From assembly GCA_964566075.1 (NCBI GenBank), contig CAZMHJ010000001.1:1-64000 (forward strand): 64,000 nucleotides of DNA. The letters run 5' to 3'. Of this stretch, positions 1-8,200 are shown piece by piece. The position numbers and the translations under genes are program-made. The DNA is from CAZMHJ01 sp964566075. GTDB lineage: Bacteria; Patescibacteriota; Saccharimonadia; Saccharimonadales; CAIOMD01. The notes under the pieces are model-generated. The model did not search any database, was not told the origin of the DNA, and saw only the letters and a list, made by a program, of their open reading frames with translations. The first letter of the stretch is position 1, and every line of letters starts with the position of its first letter.

Positions 1-52
1 GACCCATAGTACCAACGTTTACGTGAGGCTTTGATCGATCGAAATCTGCCAT
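1..52 (-). CDS. tuf: Elongation factor Tu, N-terminal 17 residues only (runs off the left edge)
   Basis: Reading leftward from the ATG at 52-50 gives MADFDRSKPHVNVGTMG, the conserved start of EF-Tu (KPHVNVGTxGHVDHGKTT in the family). EF-Tu delivers aminoacyl-tRNA to the ribosome as a GTP complex. The start is fixed by an AGGAG Shine-Dalgarno about 5 nt upstream (58-62, read on the minus strand). No catalytic motif lies inside the window because the gene continues beyond base 1. It follows fusA and three small genes on the same strand, as expected for a str-type cluster. Confidence 0.93.
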   Translation of the reverse strand, partial: MADFDRSKPHVNVGTMG

Positions 53-140
53 TTCTTCTCCTTAATTACTGATAATTTTTGCGCTAACGCGACTTATATT
101 AATCGCGCAGAAGGCAACGCCTCACGCGCATAACTGGTTA

Positions 141-170
141 ATTGTACCGAATTTCTCCCCTGTTTGTAAA
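141..170 (-). promoter_or_regulatory. Sigma70-type promoter for tuf
   Basis: On the minus strand TTTACA (170-165) is followed by 18 nt and TACAAT (146-141). It sits in the 125-nt gap before the tuf start and leaves a leader of roughly 80 nt. The rest of the gap holds GC-rich stretches but no clear terminator. Confidence 0.6.
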
Positions 171-177
171 GGGTTTT

Positions 178-438
178 TTAACTGCTTTTACGGGTACGCT
201 CAATTGTGACAGGCTCTCGGCTATCTTCGTAGTCGTATTCAACCGCTGTTGCAATTGAATCAACCACTCGTTCTGCACCTGATTTAGCACCACTACCAGC
301 TTTGCGAATCAAATAGTACGCTACCGAAACACCAACAAGTGCCACGCCAACGGCAAGTGTGCCAATTCGTTTCGTTATATGTACACTTCGCCCAAGTTGG
401 GTTTCGTATAATTCGTTGTTTGGCTGTTTATTCATCAT
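178..438 (-). CDS. Small single-pass membrane protein, unknown function
   Basis: About 86 residues starting MMNKQPNNELYETQLGR, with a hydrophobic helix around residues 28-47 (IGTLAVGVALVGVSVAYYLI), then a polar acidic and basic tail. The ATG pair at 438/435 overlaps the end of the upstream gene (stop at 428-430), so translational coupling is likely. A longer in-frame reading starting near 576 would overlap the upstream gene heavily and is not preferred. No family recognised. It sits between a 72-residue gene and the tuf promoter. Confidence 0.6.
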   Translation of the reverse strand: MMNKQPNNELYETQLGRSVHITKRIGTLAVGVALVGVSVAYYLIRKAGSGAKSGAERVVDSIATAVEYDYEDSREPVTIERTRKSS

Positions 439-646
439 TTTTTGCAAAAGGGTTGCTTGGATCACTCGCTTGGGCGTAAAGATCTGCATCTCCACGCAAG
501 AGCTGGCGTACATCATATGCATTATCCCAGCAGCGTTCCGCCTTATGTTGCAAACCGGTAGGTAAAATACCTGCAACGCGTGCTAACAATGGATGTACTT
601 TTGCACGGTCTACTGGGCGATGGAGTGATAATTTATCTGGGGTCAT
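428..646 (-). CDS. Small soluble protein, unknown function (72 aa)
   Basis: Encodes MTPDKLSLHRPVDRAKVHPL... ending in an acidic FAKNDE tail. It has no transmembrane helix and no motif I can name. The downstream gene begins inside its last codons. There is no obvious Shine-Dalgarno before the ATG; a TATAGT hexamer lies about 20 nt upstream. It is likely a real lineage-specific gene because of the coupled overlap and because the opposite strand holds nothing better, but the function is unknown. Confidence 0.5.
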   Translation of the reverse strand: MTPDKLSLHRPVDRAKVHPLLARVAGILPTGLQHKAERCWDNAYDVRQLLRGDADLYAQASDPSNPFAKNDE

Positions 647-707
647 GATGTGATAAAAGCTACTATACCACCCCTATAGCTAAATCAAAAGCACAAGCAA
701 AAAACTA

Positions 708-899
708 TTATTTTATCGCTTTTCGTAAACTGTTGACGGCCAGCTTACCGGTTTCCACGAACACAAAACCAACATTAAGTGCAGTGTCTTTGGCAAACTC
801 TGCAACTGTGCGTCCTTCGAGCAAATCAATGCCTTGTACGCCACCATCCTCGGGTGGTAAATCGGTGATTACTACGGTCTTCACTCGCTCAGTCATCAT
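708..899 (-). CDS. Small protein translationally coupled to fusA, unknown function (63 aa)
   Basis: The start codon overlaps the fusA stop by one base (TAATG at 901-897), a classic coupling arrangement, and a second ATG follows immediately. The product (MMTERVKTVVITDLPPEDGG...) is acidic in the first half and ends in a short basic helix (SLRKAIK). No domain recognised. Its position in the fusA transcript suggests a translation-related or housekeeping role, but that is inference from context only. Confidence 0.6.
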   Translation of the reverse strand: MMTERVKTVVITDLPPEDGGVQGIDLLEGRTVAEFAKDTALNVGFVFVETGKLAVNSLRKAIK

Positions 900-2989
900 T
901 AACCCTTGGCGTTTTTAGCAACGATAGCTTCTGCTACGTGGCCAGGAACATCGGCATAGTGGTCAAGCTCCATGCTTGAGCTTGCACGACCCTTAGTCAT
1001 GCTTCGAAGGTTGGTAGTGTAACCAAACATTTCGCCAAGTGGTACGAACGCGGTGATTTCTTTGACACCAGCTTGTAGATCTTCCATCGATTCGATACGG
1101 CCACGCTTTGCGTTTAGGTCGCCAATCACGTCACCCATGTTTTCTTCTGGAGTAACAACAACGACCTTCATAACAGGCTCGAGGAGCACTGGGTTTGCGG
1201 CCTTCACACCATCTTGAAGCGCCATAGAACCGGCAATCTTAAAGGCCATTTCGCTTGAGTCAACATCGTGATAGCTACCAAAGTATAACTCTGCCTTGAT
1301 GTCTACGACTGGGTAACCAGCGAGTACACCATTAGCCATTGCTTCTTCGACACCGGCTTTCACAGCTGGGATATATTCGTTAGGAACTACTCCACCCTTG
1401 ATGCTGTTGATAAATTCAAATCCCTTACCTGCTTCGTTTTGGCTTAAGCGTAGCCATACGTCACCGTATTGACCACGACCACCACTTTGGCGGACAAACT
1501 TACCTTGGATTTCAACGCCGTCTTTACGGATTGTTTCGCGGTACGCTACCTGAGGTGCACCAATGTTAGCTTCGACATTAAATTCGCGCTTCATACGATC
1601 AACGATGATTTCAAGGTGTAACTCACCCATACCGCTAATAATAGTTTGGCCGGTTTCGTGGTCAACCTTAACACGGAATGTTGGGTCTTCTTCTGCAAGA
1701 CGTTGCAACGCAATACTCATCTTCTCTTGGTCAGCCTTAGTAGCTGGCTCAATTGCAATACTTACAGGAGGTTCTGGGAAACTAATGCTTTCGAGCACAA
1801 TTGGGCTATTTGGGTCACAGAGTGTGTTACCGGTAGTTGTGCCTTTAAGGCCAACGATTGCAGCAATATCACCTGCGCCAACTTCGGTTACGTCTTCGCG
1901 CTTGTCGGCTTGTAAGCGAACAATACGGCCAATGCGTTCTTTTTCGCCCTTTGAGCTATTTAGTACATAGCTACCAGCAACAACTTTACCGGAATACACA
2001 CGGAAGTACGCTAATTTACCGACAAATGGGTCAGTTGTAATCTTAAATGCGAGTGCTGCAAATGGTTCTTCATTGCTTGGCTTGCGCTCGATTTCGTCAC
2101 CAGTTTTTGGCTGTGTACCCCACGAAGAACCTCGATCGAGTGGGCTTGGCAGGTAGTCGTTCATCATATCAAGGACTTTTTCGACAATCACACCACGGCC
2201 GTCACCACCAGATACAGGGAAGAACTTACCGCTTAGGGTAGCAGTACGAATTGCTTGCTTAACTTCTTCTTTGCTAAGACCTTCTTCGCCAACTTCAAAG
2301 AACTTCTCGAGCATCTTTTCATCTTCTGCAACTGCGTTTTCAATAAGTAGACTTCGGTATTTTTGCGCTTTATCAAGCATATCAGCAGGAATTTCACCTT
2401 CTACAAGTGCGTGATCTGCAAATTCTTTATAGGTATATGCCTTCATCTCAACAAGATCAACAACACCATTGATTGATTGTTCAAAGCCAATTGGCAAATG
2501 TACAGGAAACGCTCGCTTGTTTAAGCGATTGTGAATTGAATCGAGTGACTTATAGAAATCACCACCGGTTTGGTTGATTTTGTTGATAAAACAGATGCGA
2601 GGCACACCGTATTTGTCGGCCTGGCGCCACACAGTTTCTGATTGTGATTCAACACCCATCTTACCGTCAAAGACCACACACGCACCGTCAAGCACGCGAA
2701 GTGAGCGCTCAACCTCAACGGTAAAGTCGATGTGACCTGGGGTATCGATAATGTTAATCTGGCAATCTTTCCAGAAACAAGTAACAGAGGCAGCAACAAT
2801 CGTAATACCACGTTCGCGTTCTTGTGCCATCCAGTCAGTCGTGGTTTCGCCATCGTGCACGGCACCAATCTTGTGACTTAAACCGGTTCGGTACAAAATA
2901 CCTTCGGTAGTGGTGGTTTTACCGGCATCAATGTGCGCGATAATACCGACGTTACGAATTTTATCCATTGTGGTTGCTTTAGCTGCCAT
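899..2989 (-). CDS. fusA: Elongation factor G with unusual G4 and G5 motifs
   Basis: The 696-residue product matches EF-G in length and architecture: GTPase domain with P-loop AHIDAGKTTTTE (about residues 19-30), DTPGHIDF switch II, then domains II-V. It drives ribosomal translocation by GTP hydrolysis. The G4 element, normally NKxD, reads NKIN at residues 136-139, and the G5 region reads SGGDGRG where SAFKN is usual; both contact the guanine base. An AAGAGGAAC Shine-Dalgarno precedes the ATG. A TATAAT hexamer at 3077-3072 is a candidate -10 with a weak -35. No other EF-G gene is visible in the window. Confidence 0.97.
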   Translation of the reverse strand: MAAKATTMDKIRNVGIIAHIDAGKTTTTEGILYRTGLSHKIGAVHDGETTTDWMAQERERGITIVAASVTCFWKDCQINIIDTPGHIDFTVEVERSLRVLDGACVVFDGKMGVESQSETVWRQADKYGVPRICFINKINQTGGDFYKSLDSIHNRLNKRAFPVHLPIGFEQSINGVVDLVEMKAYTYKEFADHALVEGEIPADMLDKAQKYRSLLIENAVAEDEKMLEKFFEVGEEGLSKEEVKQAIRTATLSGKFFPVSGGDGRGVIVEKVLDMMNDYLPSPLDRGSSWGTQPKTGDEIERKPSNEEPFAALAFKITTDPFVGKLAYFRVYSGKVVAGSYVLNSSKGEKERIGRIVRLQADKREDVTEVGAGDIAAIVGLKGTTTGNTLCDPNSPIVLESISFPEPPVSIAIEPATKADQEKMSIALQRLAEEDPTFRVKVDHETGQTIISGMGELHLEIIVDRMKREFNVEANIGAPQVAYRETIRKDGVEIQGKFVRQSGGRGQYGDVWLRLSQNEAGKGFEFINSIKGGVVPNEYIPAVKAGVEEAMANGVLAGYPVVDIKAELYFGSYHDVDSSEMAFKIAGSMALQDGVKAANPVLLEPVMKVVVVTPEENMGDVIGDLNAKRGRIESMEDLQAGVKEITAFVPLGEMFGYTTNLRSMTKGRASSSMELDHYADVPGHVAEAIVAKNAKG

Positions 2990-3084
2990 AGTTCCTCTTA
3001 TTGTTACAAAATATTATTGTTGCCCTAACGTCTGTGGATTTTTAGCCACAAACAGCAACACTCGGTGGTCAATTATAGCTGATT

Positions 3085-3333
3085 TTACTCTGTTTTACCA
3101 GTGATTTTTGCGATAACAAATCTAGCAAGTTCTTCGGGTGTGGCGTCAATTGTGCATGGCATATCTAAGTCATTACGCCGACCACGTTGACAACCTCTAA
3201 GTGCTGCGATTGAAAAATCAAGCTCAGTCGTGTCATCATATCTGTTAATTTCACATTTTGCTCGATATTTTAGACCACGAAAATTTGGACACTCACTACA
3301 TAGCGAAGGCAAAATATCTCGTGATGATTGCAT
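3085..3333 (-). CDS. Small cysteine-containing protein, unknown function (82 aa)
   Basis: The ATG at 3333 has a GGAGT Shine-Dalgarno 6 nt upstream. The product has CSEC near residue 12 and further cysteines (AKCEIN, LRGCQRG, MPCTID), so a small metal-binding or disulfide fold is possible. No family recognised. It precedes fusA on the same strand. The possible fusA -10 hexamer lies just beyond its stop codon. Confidence 0.55.
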   Translation of the reverse strand: MQSSRDILPSLCSECPNFRGLKYRAKCEINRYDDTTELDFSIAALRGCQRGRRNDLDMPCTIDATPEELARFVIAKITGKTE

Positions 3334-3350
3334 ATTTACTCCACAAATAA

Positions 3351-3701
3351 CTATGCAACTTCTGACAAAGATTCAGGTATGGCTGACTCGACCGCCTGAG
3401 CTGTGACATCTTCGTTTACAATAAGTTCTAAACTAGGTTGTGAATTATGGCTGAATGGCCATGGGCGCGGCATTGGAAGCGCTTTAGAAATTGGCACATC
3501 AAGCCTACCTGCTTCTAAGCAAAAGGCACCGACTGCATGAGCGACATCGATGCCTTCTTTAGTAAATAATCTGTATCCATTATCGATGTAAAACCGATAT
3601 TGCATGAGGCCTTCTAGTGGCCAGCGCGATTCTAGTTCTTTGTGCTCGTCGGACCCTTCTCTTACAAACCAAGCACTTTCGGCGTGTTTTAGTTGTGGCA
3701 T
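3351..3701 (-). CDS. Hypothetical protein (116 aa)
   Basis: I place the start at the second in-frame ATG (3701) because AAGGAC sits 7 nt upstream, whereas the earlier ATG at 3722 has no ribosome site. The product begins MPQLKHAESAWFVREGSDEH, has a Trp/Tyr-rich middle and an acidic, Ala/Ser-rich C-terminus. No transmembrane helix or known motif. It lies 17 nt upstream of the next minus-strand gene and is probably co-transcribed with it. Confidence 0.55.
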   Translation of the reverse strand: MPQLKHAESAWFVREGSDEHKELESRWPLEGLMQYRFYIDNGYRLFTKEGIDVAHAVGAFCLEAGRLDVPISKALPMPRPWPFSHNSQPSLELIVNEDVTAQAVESAIPESLSEVA

Positions 3702-3757
3702 GTTTGTGTCCTTGTTATACATACCAGCGTACGCCTTTTTTAGAAAAACAAAAGCTT

Positions 3758-4030
3758 TTAGCTAAATAGTTCAGCTACATCATCAGAAGCGTCAAATTCT
3801 GACTCTTCGGATTCAAGTAACAATGCCATGCGCGCGCATAAATTTCTGCCCGGCTCACCACTCGTAATACATGAAGCATGTCTTTCAAGTGTATCAGCGT
3901 CAATTTCGTCTGCAATTGCGATATGACCATTTCTGATTGCCTTTTCGCGTTGAATATAATCAATGGTATCGAGTGGACACTCGTGTGTTTCTGGAGTTTC
4001 AAATGAAAGGTTTTCGTTCGATTGTGACAT
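3758..4030 (-). CDS. Hypothetical acidic protein (90 aa)
   Basis: Starts MSQSNENLSFETPETHECPL and ends in a strongly acidic stretch (ESEESEFDASDDVAELFS). An extended -10 promoter lies just upstream, within 35 nt of the start, so this gene probably begins the transcript that runs through the two following small genes. No family recognised; the acidic tail could mediate protein binding, but that is speculative. Confidence 0.55.
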   Translation of the reverse strand: MSQSNENLSFETPETHECPLDTIDYIQREKAIRNGHIAIADEIDADTLERHASCITSGEPGRNLCARMALLLESEESEFDASDDVAELFS

Positions 4031-4054
4031 ACACTTATCCGTTTTAATTAATAT

Positions 4055-4063
4055 ATTATATCA
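4055..4063 (-). promoter_or_regulatory. Extended -10 promoter (TGATATAAT)
   Basis: TGATATAAT on the minus strand, immediately downstream of the rpsG-operon terminator whose U-tract abuts it. No good -35 is visible, which is typical of extended -10 promoters. It would drive the three small genes at 3351-4030 and 3085-3333. Confidence 0.55.
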
Positions 4064-4097
4064 TAAAAAATGACTGCCGTAAAGCAGTCATTTTTTT
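4064..4097 (-). terminator. Intrinsic terminator of the rpoB-rpoC-rpsL-rpsG operon
   Basis: TGACTGC (4071-4077) and GCAGTCA (4084-4090) form a perfect 7-bp stem with a 6-nt loop, flanked by A6 and T7, so it can work in both directions. It follows the 46-residue gene at the end of the str/rpo transcript. Confidence 0.9.
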
Positions 4098-4236
4098 AGT
4101 CTACGTGGTCGATACCGACTTCGTCTGGCGTACGTCCTGGATCGTTTATAGCTTGCGCGGCATCGAGTGCCATTTGTGCTAAACGCTTTATGTCGTTATC
4201 GCCCGGAAACGGACTATCGTACTCTGGCGAAGCCAT
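4096..4236 (-). CDS. 46-residue protein at the end of the rps/rpo operon
   Basis: The ATG at 4236 lies one base beyond the rpsG stop, with AAGAGG 5 nt upstream inside rpsG. The product is short and acidic (MASPEYDSPFPGDNDIKRLA...GIDHVD) with one amphipathic helix (IKRLAQMALDAAQAI). A longer reading that starts inside rpsG is rejected. No family recognised. Its stop abuts the operon terminator, so it is translated from the ribosomal-protein transcript. Confidence 0.6.
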   Translation of the reverse strand: MASPEYDSPFPGDNDIKRLAQMALDAAQAINDPGRTPDEVGIDHVD

Positions 4237-4237
4237 A

Positions 4238-4717
4238 TTAGCCTCTTGCAAAGTGAGCAAACGCTCGGTTTGACTCTGCCATCTTGTGAGTGTCTTCTCG
4301 CTTCTTAACTGCAGCACCGGTGCCATTGTAAGCATCCATAATCTCAGCAGCTAAACGGTCGGCCATTGGCATACCCTTACGAGCACGTGCTGCTGCCACA
4401 AACCACATAAGGGTTAAGTGACTTTGGCGTTGGCCACGAACTTCAAACGGGATCTGATAGTTCGCGCCACCGACACGGCGTGAGCGAGTTTCTACACTTG
4501 GTTTAACGTTATCTAGTGCTTTGTTAAGCACTTCGAGTGCATCGTCTTGCTTTAGCTTCTTAGCAGCGGTATCCATTGCTTCGTAGACAAGGCGCTCTGC
4601 TAATTGCTTTTTACCATTAAGCATCACACGGTTAATAAGACGTGCGACACGTACGTTGTTATACTTTCGGTCTGGTGCGACTTCGCGAACCAAACTCTTG
4701 GTTTTCTTTCGTGGCAT
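4238..4717 (-). CDS. rpsG: 30S ribosomal protein S7
   Basis: A 159-residue S7 with the conserved N-terminus MPRKKTKSLVREVAPD, the RLINRVMLNGKK helix and the RRVGGANYQIPFEV segment. S7 nucleates assembly of the 30S head and contacts the E-site tRNA. It follows rpsL by 71 nt in the usual str order. The length is normal for bacteria. The C-terminus (HKMAESNRAFAHFARG) is conserved. Confidence 0.98.
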   Translation of the reverse strand: MPRKKTKSLVREVAPDRKYNNVRVARLINRVMLNGKKQLAERLVYEAMDTAAKKLKQDDALEVLNKALDNVKPSVETRSRRVGGANYQIPFEVRGQRQSHLTLMWFVAAARARKGMPMADRLAAEIMDAYNGTGAAVKKREDTHKMAESNRAFAHFARG

Positions 4718-4788
4718 TTCTGTACTCCTTTATATATACTTCGGTGCGTTCCTCTTGCGGGCGGTCACTGAAGCCACGTTAAAAATTA

Positions 4789-5202
4789 CTATTTACTATC
4801 TTTTTTGGCGCCGTACTTACTACGACCTTGCTTGCGGTTGTTAACACCTTGCAAGTCAAGTGAGCCACGTACTACGTGGTAACGAACACCAGGAAGATCA
4901 GGCACACGGCCACCGCGGATAAGTACCACGGCGTGCTCTTGCAGGTTGTGACCTTCACCACCAATGTAGGCCCATACTTCGTGACCATTCGTTAAGCGCA
5001 CACGTGCAACTTTACGAAGAGCCGAGTTAGGCTTTTTTGGTGTTTTGGTCGTTACCTTCACACAAACACCACGTTTGAATGGTGCTGGCTTTTCGTACGA
5101 CTTTGTCTTAAGACTGTTCGTAACCCGCATTAAAGCTGGTGATTTGCTTTTAGCAACCGAGCTCTTGCGTGATTTTCGAACTAATTGATTGATTGTTGGC
5201 AT
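4789..5202 (-). CDS. rpsL: 30S ribosomal protein S12, Pro at the streptomycin Lys88 position
   Basis: A 137-residue S12 with TPKKPNSALRKVARVRLTNG and GEGHNLQEHAVVLIRGGRV. It is the long form: about 13 residues are inserted after SPAL relative to E. coli, as in Bacillus. The universally important loop normally RVKDLPGVRYH reads RVPDLPGVRYH, so the residue equal to E. coli Lys88 (here residue 101) is Pro. The Asp that is beta-methylthiolated in many bacteria is kept. S12 monitors codon-anticodon pairing in the decoding centre. Shine-Dalgarno AGAGGAC precedes the ATG; rpoC ends 22 nt upstream. Confidence 0.98.
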   Translation of the reverse strand: MPTINQLVRKSRKSSVAKSKSPALMRVTNSLKTKSYEKPAPFKRGVCVKVTTKTPKKPNSALRKVARVRLTNGHEVWAYIGGEGHNLQEHAVVLIRGGRVPDLPGVRYHVVRGSLDLQGVNNRKQGRSKYGAKKDSK

Positions 5203-5224
5203 ACAGTCCTCTATTTAAACAGAT

Positions 5225-8200
5225 TTAGGCAGCTTCGTCAAGAAGCTCTTCTTCGTCATCGGTGTCTTCAGTATATCCAGTACCGACTGGAATCTTCCGA
5301 CCCAAGATAACGTTTTCTTTAAGTCCATACAGCTGATCGACCTTTCCACTTGTGGCTGCCGCAATAAGAACACGAGTCGTGTCTTGGAAGCTTGCAGCAG
5401 ACAAGAAGCTATCAGCCCAGGTTGAAACTTTGGTAATACCAAGGAGTAGTTGACTAAACAGTACTGGCTTTTTGCCATCTTCGATAAGTCGAAGGTTAGC
5501 TTCAAGCACGGCTGCTTTGCTGACTACATCGCCAGTAACAAATTCACTATCACCTGGTTCTTCGATAGTAACGCGACTAAACATCTGACGTACTACGATT
5601 TCAAGGTGCTTATCAGCAATGTTTTGACCTTGGGTGGCAAAAATCTTGCTGATTTCGTTCATAACATAACGCTGTGTGGCTTCAACACCCTTTAAGCGCA
5701 TAAGGTCATGTAGGTTAACCGAACCGCTGGTTAGGCGATCGCCGGCAACAACGCTATCACCTTCTTGTACTAAGAGTTGCTTAAAGCCAGGGATTTCGTA
5801 ACGAACCACGGCTTGACTCTTAGGAACAATCGTAATTTCGTTTTCTTTAACGGTAACTTTACCAGCCATACTTGCAACAAGTGGCTCTGCTCCGTTTTCG
5901 CGGGCAGCAAGTACGTCGCTAATAGCAACTTCTTGACCATCGGCAACACCAGGTACGCGACCAAGCAATGGGAATACGAGCGATTGCTCTTCTTTACCAG
6001 TAATTTGGATAACGTAGTGGTCGCCTTCTTCCCAAACGTTGACGGTACCGTCAACATCTGAAATGTAAGCTTGACCCTTAGGTGTACGAACTTCAAAGAG
6101 CTCTTCGACACGGTTAAGACCTTGGGCAGTTTCGTCGGCAATAACGGCACCGGCACGGTGCTTAGAGTCGAGTGAAAGCTGCGTACCAGGCTCACCAATA
6201 CTTTGAGCGGCGATAACACCAACTGGATGACGGTTAGCAACGAGCTGACCTGTCGCTGGATCGACACCATAGCTCTTACGGCCAATACCGCGAACGGCAC
6301 CACTAGTGAGTGCACTCATAATCTTGACGCTCGTTAGGTCGCTGGTTTCGATTTCTGCGGCTGCAGAACGAGTGATTAGATCACCCTTGGCAACAAGTTT
6401 TTGCTTGTTAACAACAATGTCTTCAGCAGCAAAACGGCCTTCGAGTTTAAGCGCAAATGTAACGCCAATCTCTTCAGCATCAGCACGATAGATAGTAAAG
6501 CCAGGGTCTTCAGCCTCGTCTTCTACGGTAAAGACATCTTGTGATACGTCAACTAAACGACGTGTTAAGTAGCCAGTGTCAGCAGTTTTAAGGGCGATAT
6601 CGATAAGCGCCTTACGAGTACCACGAGTACCGGTAAAGTATTCAAGTGGTGTAAGACCTTGCTTAAAGCCTGCCTTGATAGGTAGCTCAATCGCACGACC
6701 GCTAGTGTCAGAAACGACACCAAGCATACCAACACTGTTTTTCATCTGACCGATGTTACCACGAGCACCAGACGTTACAGCAATAGACATTGAGTTGTCT
6801 TCGCCTTCAAGTTGCTCAGCGAGTGCAGTTTGCACACGGCTATCAACTTTCATCCAGTTTTCAACGGTTAAACGATGTCGCTCGTCTTCAGTCAAGAAGC
6901 CGGCTTCGTACTGATCACTAATCTTAGCAGCTGTTTCTTCTCCAGCTTCAACGAAGCCCTTAAGACCCTTAAGATCAGAGAAGTCTTCCATACCCATTGA
7001 AAGGCCCGAAATAGTTGCGTATTCAAACGCAAGGTCTTTAAGATTGTCAGCAATTTCTGCTGTCTTTTCTTGACCATACTTTTCGTAGACTTGGCTCATC
7101 ACCTTTTGAATCTTCTTTTTGGTCATACCTTCATTTTGGTATGGGAAATCACTTGGAAACAGTTCGTTAAACAACAAACGGCCAAGGGTTGTATCGCGGA
7201 CTTCACCACGGAACTCAACCCTAATTGGGCTTTGCAAACGAATCACGTTTTCATCAAACGCCATCAACGCTTCGTCAATATCACTAAAGTTAGCTGACTT
7301 TTCGGTTGCAAACTTGTCATAAGTCATATAGAACGCACCAAGCACGATATCTTGCTCGATGTGGAGTACTGGTGAACCATCGGCTGGCTTAAGAATGTTC
7401 TTGCTTGCAGCCATGATTTCACGAGCTTCGGTTTGTGCTTGCTCAGAAAGTGGCAAGTGCACGGCCATCTGGTCACCATCGAAGTCGGCATTAAAACCTT
7501 TACAAACGAGTGGGTGAATCTGGATAGCCTTACCTTCGATAAGCTTAGGCTGGAAGGCCTGGATACCGAGGCGGTGCAAAGTTGGTGCACGATTTAAGAG
7601 CACATATTTGCCCTTAATGACTTCGTCGAGCGCGTCCCATACCGCAGTGTCACCCATTTCAATTAAACGGGTAGCAGAACGGATATTATGAGCGTGTTCG
7701 TTTTCAATCAAATGTCCAATAACGAATGGCTTGAATAGCTCAAGTGCCATCATCTTTGGCAAACCACATTCATTAATCTTCAGTTCTGGACCAGCTACAA
7801 TGACAGAACGACCAGAGTAGTCTACGCGCTTACCCAAAAGGTTTTGACGGAAACGACCCTGCTTACCCTTGAGCATATCGCTGAGGCTCTTAAGACGACG
7901 GCGTTGGCCGGTGCTTGAAACGGCACGGCCACTACGGGCTGCGTTGTTATCAATCAAAGCGTCAACCGCTTCTTGCAACATACGCATTTCGTTACGACGA
8001 ATTACTTCTGGTGCATTAAGATCAATCAGCTTCTTAAGACGGTTATTACGGTTAATAACACGACGATACAGGTCATTTAGGTCGCTGGTTGCAAAACGGC
8101 CACCAGTTAGCTGAACCATTGGACGAAGATCCGGAGGAATCACCGGCAAGACCGAAAGACACATGCTTTCTGGAGTAATACCAGCACGTTGCATACTTTC

